Source of the DNA: JAOBAU01 sp034667465
Lineage (GTDB): Bacteria; Acidobacteriota; Thermoanaerobaculia; Gp7-AA8
Assembly: GCA_034667465.1 (NCBI GenBank)
Contig: JAXDJV010000002.1
Location: 558,001 to 622,000, forward strand
Length of the DNA: 64,000 nt
Direction: 5' to 3'
Below, one piece after another: positions 60,101 through 64,000 of this stretch (within the stretch, counting starts at the first letter, position 1; each line of letters starts with the position of its first letter). The notes below the pieces were generated by a model, which ran no database searches, was not told the origin of the DNA, and saw only the letters and a program-made list of their open reading frames with translations. The position numbers and the translations under genes were made by a program.

Positions 60101-61395
60101 TGCTGCGCAAAGCGGAGATCGAGAAGGGCGATCCATTCAGCTACAAAGCGATCCTCGAAGCGCAGCGCAATCTCTATCGCCTCGGCATCTTCAGCCGCGT
60201 CGATATTCAGCCGGAGCAGGCCGGCACGTCGCTCGGCGATCGCAATCTCGTCGTGCAGGTCGAAGAAGGGAAGGACCTGACGATCGCCGGCTCGGTCGGC
60301 TTCTCATCAGGGATCAGCGGCAAAGAAAACGGCGTGTCGCCGCTCGGCTCGGTGTCGGTCGCGCATCGCAATCTGTTCGGCACCGGCCGCTACGCCGGAA
60401 TCGAACTGGTCGGCAGCAGGGACCGCGAGGAAGCATTTCTGACGTGGCGCGAGCCGTTCATCGGGAAGTACGACATCCCGGTGCAGCTGACATTGTTCCA
60501 GAGCGACGACGTGCGGCGCGGCGTGCACATTCGCCAGCGCGGCTCGTTCATCGAAGCGTCGCGCGTGGCGGGACTGCAGACGCGCTGGTCGCTGCGCTAC
60601 GAATACCGGCTCTCGAAATGCGTTCCCGATTCGAGCGATCCGAACGATCTCTGCGCGCTTGCAAACGCGGCGCTGTTGCCCGGCTTCGATCGCTCATTCA
60701 TCGACGTGCAGATCTCGAGCGTCACGCCGACGTTCTTCTGGGACAAGCGCGACGATCCATTCGATCCGCACCACGGTTTCTTCACGAGTGCGTCGGTCGA
60801 ATACGCGTTCCCCCTCTTCGCAGCGAAGGCCGGATTCATGAAGGAGTTCGCGCAGGGCGCGTGGTATCTGCCGCTGACGCGTCGCAGCGTGCTGGCCATG
60901 TCGGGACGCTTCGGTTTGATTCAGCCGCTTGCGCGCGGCGACGACGGCAAGCTGCTGGCGGTGCCGCTGTCGGAACGGTTCACCGCGGGCGGCGACACGT
61001 CGCATCGCGCGTTCCGTCTCGATCAGCTCGGAACCGTCTGTCTGCCCGATGAGCCGAACTGCGAAGCGACGCTGATTCGTTTGTCGGATGGCCGCATCGC
61101 CGCGCTCGGCGGCAACGCGCTGATGATCGCGAACGTCGAGTATCGCTTCCCGATCTTCAGCAGCGTCGGCGGCGCGCTCTTCGTCGATGCAGGAAACGTC
61201 TATCGCGATTCGATCCGCTTCACCGACATTCGTTATGGAGTGGGGACCGGGATTCGATACCTGTCGCCGGTCGGCCCGCTGCGCTTCGACGTCGGCTACA
61301 AACTGAATCGCCGCGTCATCGGACTCGATGAAATGGGGAATCCGATTCGCGAGCGGCCGCTCGAGTACTTCATCACGCTCGGCTACGCGTTCTAG
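54187..61395 (+). CDS. Fusion of TamB-type (DUF490/AsmA-like) protein with POTRA and Omp85 (BamA/TamA) barrel
   Basis: A single open frame of 2402 codons. Residues about 1-24 are cytoplasmic, 25-50 a membrane anchor ('LLKLMIFGAIAITLIVGLGW'). About 50-1420 is the AsmA/TamB-like periplasmic beta structure, ending in the TamB C-terminal domain (around 1285: 'SDPPASDITLFTILGFGAL', then 'GRSILYQSLVNAIGSRLF'). A Pro-rich linker (about 1425-1462) leads to POTRA-like units, seven by my count (about 1464-2025). Residues about 2030-2402 are an Omp85 barrel ending in aromatic 'ITLGYAF'. TamB moves lipids or helps insert outer-membrane proteins with an Omp85 partner. Both partners in one chain is unusual. 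Canonical arginine-glycine motif reads 'HRAF' (2273-2276). Confidence 0.93.
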   Translation: MDEVKPTVEGHHRSARERQRRGPMWGCLGTLLKLMIFGAIAITLIVGLGWWYVGSTSFAGLVKARIEKTLEARLGRDVTIGSVEIVRTRPQQVIVTDLRIANSPGAVHPYFATVKRLVIAGGVESFWTRNIKVGRIDIDQPRLFFEVYPAGSSLVHNFPRWQSGPPSRYEIYHLELDKMYVTGGALDFLDRKHKIAAVTTGIRSELTVTSAQNRYAGVMTGDLVRVRIQDYVPFDLDLRGSFVYEPNKLALNSIAMRGRDMEVFVNGNVAPLADGAYNLKLDSRMTLARVREIFRINKTLDGLVALTGNLKGKQGDFSLTGAWTSSKIAADVYDLANLKGRMNVTGERAIVDVERASYGAGSIAAHYVLPGFSEPYPQDVELKYDRVSLEKLFSDWGVKGTGLRGGATGRLTYHWNKDRVLAGTGEGTATLAQNATAFSDAKYPIALGGSTDFALDNGVVIFRRGELKTAASTIGFRGKLRIEDVNTDLLLNIDSSDFSELDRAAYNFAKSAGKKNYDLLGLGGSGTITGSVVGKLKTPQVVAHIAAANTKYNNIVLGDSNIDLKYDGAKSVLTFERATFKDANGTLVLTGTVGFPDRGPSPLFDLAVDAVNYPIDKAMATVNLKLAAKGLGTGKLLITGSGDNGRVHFAGLTINQGKAQVRLNGDIAWKPGKGNLDLDIVAKSYPIADLVAFFELGNLPITGELTGTLHLAGPKTKLEGAGDIVIANGSIYGEPVESAAAKIVFTQGKMRATDVTVKATAGTITGEAELDLGTNEFNYTIKSSSIDLSKLKALSSLAGLLGGNITLTSTGGGTLDQPELVIEATLNQATLRGLALPPDLPPPTIYLAVRNGRLVVKGSIANLVTIDGDGTIAPDGTLDGLVTIVVSDLAKLLLISPNTATLPASGSLTIEARLGGKLSSIEALRIDASVPVLNLKVSEHSFVAARPLRLGLRDGRLIFDDFELKLADTPSTLAVSGYAEVAGAKRLAIEVRGTLEAALAQLFIHDLRADGHVVVALGVHGTLAEPRLAGTAEFQDAQVRFAGFPQIIDHLTGTLVFKGDRIDIDALHAQVGGGSIIAGGSVTLDGMKPQRARITLQGTDVAIRYFEGVTVAGNFSLLLAGDGDRFVLSGDVNVDRAVYFKDFDFQASLLNVVLSRRGVTPIVAASWQDRVGLRLHLSAPGTLAVRDNIADVTGSADIDLSGTLANPIVLGSVTLDEGGRVRFNNIDYHIVRGSINFQNPFRIDPYFDVTFEGRVRGGFSEVEGGPVEVSVNITGTLDRISPTITSDPPASDITLFTILGFGALTSPQAGTGGNAEAAMAGRSILYQSLVNAIGSRLFTFADVFSFDPGNLDTTGDPGPKVTLEKRVSDALRVVVVYNTRDSRNKELIEWQANPEWTVQFTRDEPHNEYRLEGRFRRRYAGHWTLGSRRNAVNASASMTPLVIAPEPQTTAAQLPPGPHVPSREVPYDGRRITTINFRSDGRFDTSKLSQYVVVKPGDALTIRAVQSSIKSIFATGDFRDVRIEAVDDGDGAALTVALFLNYRVAAIELEGLHGADRTRAERELTIRTGDVVSLSAVDHSAVAVQQFLNRVGYLEAVVDPETTFHRELNRADITFHITTGVRATIASVVFEGDIAPLTPAMLIAEMRNRPGAHFSVAQARTDADRMRLSLFHNDYRKADVRYQNYVYDAAAKTVALHYKATVGPKVRVAVTGATKRSLRGLLPFRRNQGYSEDVIDRAASDIVTHYQQQGYFNAAVDTEGKLVDGVWVTTFHVVPGQRYRLASVTFTGNQKVDDKKLAKVVSVAPTGGFRNFLSGLLRRPTGITRAQLGGDRDALESYYRLQGFSEATVDTPVALPHPDGTLSVEFPIVEGPQTLLSEVHVEGNEQVKASELPKLQLKPGDPLNPQLLREDLVALQTFYADRGNAEVQIVPRADSSTDKTSAKLSYVIAEGPKIKVDEVIVRGNTYTKSSVVLRKAEIEKGDPFSYKAILEAQRNLYRLGIFSRVDIQPEQAGTSLGDRNLVVQVEEGKDLTIAGSVGFSSGISGKENGVSPLGSVSVAHRNLFGTGRYAGIELVGSRDREEAFLTWREPFIGKYDIPVQLTLFQSDDVRRGVHIRQRGSFIEASRVAGLQTRWSLRYEYRLSKCVPDSSDPNDLCALANAALLPGFDRSFIDVQISSVTPTFFWDKRDDPFDPHHGFFTSASVEYAFPLFAAKAGFMKEFAQGAWYLPLTRRSVLAMSGRFGLIQPLARGDDGKLLAVPLSERFTAGGDTSHRAFRLDQLGTVCLPDEPNCEATLIRLSDGRIAALGGNALMIANVEYRFPIFSSVGGALFVDAGNVYRDSIRFTDIRYGVGTGIRYLSPVGPLRFDVGYKLNRRVIGLDEMGNPIRERPLEYFITLGYAF

Positions 61396-61410
61396 CGGCG
61401 AGGCGCCGCT
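61394..61410 (+). terminator. Weak hairpin after the TamB-Omp85 gene
   Basis: A 7-bp stem AGCGGCG/CGCCGCT with loop AGG overlaps the stop codon and is followed by gcccttgttc. It lacks a proper T run, so termination here is only a possibility. The region up to 61478 shows no gene. Confidence 0.3.
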
Positions 61411-61478
61411 GCCCTTGTTCGCAAAGCGTCAGCGAACGGCTTCGCGGCGGATGGTGGCGCGCTCGGCGAGCGCGTTCC

Positions 61479-61721
61479 TCAGAACGACGCTTCGAGCGAA
61501 TCCGACGCGGCCCGCGCGCGCTCTTCCTCGAGCACCTTCACCCGCTCGCGAAGTTCGTTCAGTTCGGTGTGGAGAGCGGCGAGGTCGTCCTTCAACGATT
61601 CTCGGGCGATGTCCTGCACCTTCGACATCACCTTCTTCATCTGATCGTTCTGGAAACCGCTCAGTTTGTTGAGCGAGTCGCCGAAGAGCTCGCGGAGCAT
61701 CGTTTCAAAGTCTTGTGCCAT
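61479..61721 (-). CDS. Small coiled-coil protein of unknown function
   Basis: An 80-residue acidic helical protein. The second half 'DDLAALHTELNELRERVKVL' is a coiled coil; the first half is 'DFETMLRELFGDSLNKLSGF'. This layout recalls small accessory proteins such as the UbiK/BMFP type, but it lacks a clear signature. ATG 61721 is chosen because the longer frame upstream runs into the promoter region of the next gene. It is divergent from the DUF962 gene. Confidence 0.6.
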   Translation of the reverse strand: MAQDFETMLRELFGDSLNKLSGFQNDQMKKVMSKVQDIARESLKDDLAALHTELNELRERVKVLEEERARAASDSLEASF

Positions 61722-61784
61722 GGCTCCGGTCGGCAGCAATTGAAGTGCCACGCGCTTCCGTGGGAGAATCGCCGCACCCCGTCC

Positions 61785-62108
61785 ATGGAAATCAAGTCTT
61801 TCGCTGATTTCTGGCCGTATTACGTCCGGCAGCACGCACAGGCGAGGACGCGTGTTCTGCACGCGATCGGCTCAGTGCTGGCGATCGTGATGCTCGGCGT
61901 CTCGTTCGCGGTCAACCTCTGGTTCCTCATCGCCGTCCCGCTCGTCGGCTACGCCTTCGCCTGGTACGCGCACTTCTTCGTCGAAGGCAACAAGCCTGCG
62001 ACGTTCGGCCATCCGTTCTACTCGCTGATCGCCGATTACCGGATGTTGTTCCTGATGATGGCCGGCCGGATGGATGAAGAAGTGGAGCGCCTGTCATCCC
62101 GAGCGTAG
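61785..62108 (+). CDS. DUF962/Mpo1-like membrane protein
   Basis: A 107-residue protein with 'FADFWPYYVRQHAQARTRVL' and a hydrophobic hairpin, then 'FFVEGNKPATFGHPFYSLIA', which matches the DUF962 (Mpo1-like) family. The yeast relative is a dioxygenase in fatty acid alpha-oxidation with His-metal sites; the conserved histidines ('QHAQ', 'HAIGS', 'HFF', 'GHPF') are present. The last codons ('LSSRA') come from the left arm of an inverted repeat (62095). The longer open frame upstream is rejected because it lies on the other gene. Confidence 0.85.
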   Translation: MEIKSFADFWPYYVRQHAQARTRVLHAIGSVLAIVMLGVSFAVNLWFLIAVPLVGYAFAWYAHFFVEGNKPATFGHPFYSLIADYRMLFLMMAGRMDEEVERLSSRA

Positions 62109-62186
62109 CGAGGGATCCGGGAGGGCGGGGCGCGATCAGCTTCGGCGCGCACCACCCGCCCGGATCCTTCGCTACGCTCAGGATGA
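62095..62186. repeat. Dispersed inverted repeat, copy 2
   Basis: The left arm tcatcccgagcgtagcgagg (plus atcc) from 62095 and right arm ggatccttcgctacgctcag (plus gatga) ending at 62186 enclose about 45 bases. The left arm supplies the end of the DUF962 protein. The right arm supplies the last two codons and the stop (on the minus strand) of the YjbR/MmcQ gene. It is the same family as 37298-37398 and probably serves as a bidirectional terminator. Confidence 0.85.
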
Positions 62187-62543
62187 CATCTTCTTCAGCA
62201 GCGTCTTCGGCGCGACCGCGCGGAAGCTCTCATCGATCCACGCTTTGATCAGGTCGACCGGCGCGTCTTTCGGATCGAGCTTCGCCGTCACCCAGCCGTG
62301 TTTGCCGAGGCCGTAGTGCGTTGGCTCGGCCCACGGAAGATCGATGGCCATGTCGCGCGACTGCGGGAGTTTGACGGAGAGCGAGATCTCGCTCTCCGTC
62401 GCACGCATGAAGATGAACGCTTTCCCTTTGACCTTGATCGCGCGCTCGCCCCACGGAAAGTCTTCGTGCGTTCCCGGGTAGCGCATCGCGTATTCGCGAA
62501 GGTCGCTTTCGATCGAGGCCGCGGTCGCTTTCTTCTTCGCCAT
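62178..62543 (-). CDS. MmcQ/YjbR family protein
   Basis: A 121-residue protein with 'LREYAMRYPGTHEDFPWGER', 'KAFIFMRATESEISLSVKLP' and 'GKHGWVTAKLDPKDAP', the typical MmcQ/YjbR sequence. Such proteins have a double-wing DNA-binding-like fold with unclear function. ATG 62543 starts 'MAKKKATAASIESD'. Its start is two bases after the S9 peptidase stop, so it is cotranscribed. Its C-terminus and stop codon lie within the repeat at 62095-62186. Confidence 0.9.
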   Translation of the reverse strand: MAKKKATAASIESDLREYAMRYPGTHEDFPWGERAIKVKGKAFIFMRATESEISLSVKLPQSRDMAIDLPWAEPTHYGLGKHGWVTAKLDPKDAPVDLIKAWIDESFRAVAPKTLLKKMSS

Positions 62544-62545
62544 CG

Positions 62546-64000
62546 TCAGCTCCGCGGTTTCGTGTCCGGTTTGCCCTGCGTGTTCTCCGGCGCTTTTTCC
62601 TCTTCGATTCGCTTGCCGGTCGTCTTGTCGAAGACGGCGTTGCGGAGGAACGAGTCGGTGCTCCACGGTGCGCCGCCGCCGCCGAGGTATTTCTGGAACC
62701 ACTCGAGGTGCGCGGTGTAATAGAGCGCCATCTCGTACCAGCTCGGCCAGTGACCGGCGTCCGAGTAAACGATCAGCCGCGACGGCACTTTCATCTTCTG
62801 CAGGGCGGTGTACATCTGCAGCCCCTGCGTGTACGGCACGCGGTAATCGCGCTCACCGGTGATCACGAGGCACGGAGTCTTAAAGTTCTTCACCGAATTC
62901 GACGGCGACCACTTCTCGAACAGCTCCGAGTTCCACGGCTGTCCCTTCAGGTCCCATTCCGGAAACCAGAGCTCCTCGGTTGCGCCATAGAACGAGCGCA
63001 GGTCATACAAACCCATCATCGACGCGATCGCCTTGAAGCGATCGGTGTGACCTTCGAACCAGTTCATCATGTAGCCGCCGTACGACCAGCCCATCGCGCC
63101 CATGCGCGTGCGATCGACATACGGCAGCTTCTCGAGCGCGTCGGTCACCTTCATCAAATCGTCGAACGGCTTGCCGCCCCAGTCACCGGAGATCGACGCC
63201 GTGTACTCCTGACCGAATCCGGTCGAGCCGTGCGGATTCGCAAAGGCGACGACGTAGCCGGCGCCCGGATAAACCTGCCAGTCGCCGCGGAACGAATCGG
63301 CCCACTGCGACTGCGGTCCGCCGTGCACATTGAGGATCAGCGGATACTTTTTCGCCGGATCGAAGTTGTGCGGTTTGACGATGAACACCTGAACGCGGAC
63401 GTTGTCGGCGCCGTTCACCCACATCGTCTCCGCCGATCGAACATCGACCTCGCGCAGGAAATCGTCGTTCATGTGCGTCAGTTGAACCGGAGTCGGTTTC
63501 GCGGAGAGATCGACGCGATAAATCTCCGACGGCTCGCCGACCGAGCGATGGATGTAGACCGCGTCCCTGCCGTTCTTCGCGACGTCGAACGAATCGATCG
63601 TGGCGTGCTCGAACAGTTTCGTGATCGCGCCCGAAGTCGTGTCGAGGCGAAAGAGCGGATTGCGTCCTTCGACTTCGCCGCTGAAGTAGAGCGCGCTCGA
63701 ATCGGCGCTCCATGCGTAATCGTCGATCCAGTTGTTGAATGACTTCGAGAGAATGCGCGACTGGCCGCTCGTCCGGTCATAGATCGCGAGCATGAAGAGC
63801 GCCGATTCATACGCCGGCGTCAGCTGCGTGCGGTAGGCGATGAAACGTCCGTCGGGCGAATACTTCGGCGAGCCGTCGAAGCTGTGATTCGCGGCGGTGA
63901 TGTTGCGCGCCACCGGCTTCTCATCTTTCAGCGAGACGAGCCAGAGATCGGCATTCGTCGACGACGCCTGTTCGGCATCGTGATTCGACGTGATGACGAG
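62546..64000 (-). CDS. S9 family prolyl oligopeptidase/acylaminoacyl-peptidase, C-terminal part (5' end outside window)
   Basis: The frame stays open to the window edge, so the N-terminus is missing; 484 codons are seen. The first part shows repeats of the S9 beta-propeller ('HSFDGSPKYSPDGRFIAYRT', 'DDYAWSADSSALYFSGE'). The alpha/beta-hydrolase domain follows, with 'VHGGPQSQWADSF', nucleophile in 'GAMGWSYGGYMMNW', Asp region 'ITGERDYRVPYTQGLQMY' and catalytic His in 'YSDAGHWPSW'. It is a serine peptidase acting on short peptides; a signal peptide cannot be checked. The GTG at 63913 is only an internal codon. The C-terminal 30 residues are low complexity. YjbR/MmcQ follows after two bases. Confidence 0.93.
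   Translation of the reverse strand, partial: LVITSNHDAEQASSTNADLWLVSLKDEKPVARNITAANHSFDGSPKYSPDGRFIAYRTQLTPAYESALFMLAIYDRTSGQSRILSKSFNNWIDDYAWSADSSALYFSGEVEGRNPLFRLDTTSGAITKLFEHATIDSFDVAKNGRDAVYIHRSVGEPSEIYRVDLSAKPTPVQLTHMNDDFLREVDVRSAETMWVNGADNVRVQVFIVKPHNFDPAKKYPLILNVHGGPQSQWADSFRGDWQVYPGAGYVVAFANPHGSTGFGQEYTASISGDWGGKPFDDLMKVTDALEKLPYVDRTRMGAMGWSYGGYMMNWFEGHTDRFKAIASMMGLYDLRSFYGATEELWFPEWDLKGQPWNSELFEKWSPSNSVKNFKTPCLVITGERDYRVPYTQGLQMYTALQKMKVPSRLIVYSDAGHWPSWYEMALYYTAHLEWFQKYLGGGGAPWSTDSFLRNAVFDKTTGKRIEEEKAPENTQGKPDTKPRS

Overview
The window looks like chromosomal DNA of a high-GC, diderm (outer-membrane) bacterium, most likely of the phylum Acidobacteriota. The best taxonomic hint is a secreted protein with the 'VWFA-related acidobacterial' domain architecture (35097-36920). 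An Omp85 barrel, a Slt-type lytic transglycosylase and several lipoproteins support a diderm. This is inference from gene content; no rRNA or tRNA gene is present to confirm it. Coding density is very high, genes sit on both strands, no gap exceeds 300 bases, and I see no transposase, phage gene, integrase or CRISPR array.

Layout. 1-10937: the 3' end of a sigma-54 regulator, topA, a secreted adenosine deaminase-like protein, a CPBP protease, metX, pspC, an ATP-dependent DNA ligase, malate dehydrogenase, a PolB-like 3'-5' exonuclease and a small secreted protein. 10938-15568 (minus): an operon of a sigma factor, a membrane zinc-finger anti-sigma-like protein and an exported TPR-CHAT protease-like protein. 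15649-18704: guanine deaminase, an exported DUF5666-like protein and a small membrane protein. 18682-30575 (minus): a DUF2339/DUF3999 membrane pair, an OPT transporter, uvrA and an aldo/keto reductase. 30707-35058 (minus): five genes joined by 4-base overlaps (mobB, phosphoglycolate phosphatase, serB, a class V aminotransferase, serA), which together hold the full route from 3-phosphoglycerate to serine. 35097-43259: the VWFA protein, a TlpA-like lipoprotein, Slt, a GAF-like protein, a lipoprotein, FmdB and EcsC-like proteins. 43256-49759: membrane and envelope proteins, an IMPACT protein, an ATP-grasp ligase, enolase and a MarR regulator. 49710-54165: a diguanylate cyclase coupled to a GH15 glucoamylase-like enzyme, and glycerate 2-kinase. 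54187-61395: one 2402-codon gene fusing a TamB-type inner-membrane-to-periplasm protein to a POTRA plus Omp85 barrel. 61479-64000: small proteins and the 3' part of an S9 peptidase.

The most unusual object is the TamB-Omp85 fusion: one polypeptide that should reach from the inner-membrane anchor to an outer-membrane barrel, with about seven POTRA-like units. The second is the sigma / anti-sigma / exported CHAT module, whose predicted topology would place a caspase-like protease next to the periplasmic half of the anti-sigma factor. At the regulatory level, several genes have a TANNNT -10-like box only 6-11 bases before the start codon, suggesting leaderless transcripts, and the marR gene has a perfect inverted repeat over its -10 box. 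Dispersed inverted repeats sit in intergenic spaces and in places supply the last codons or stop codons of neighbouring genes.
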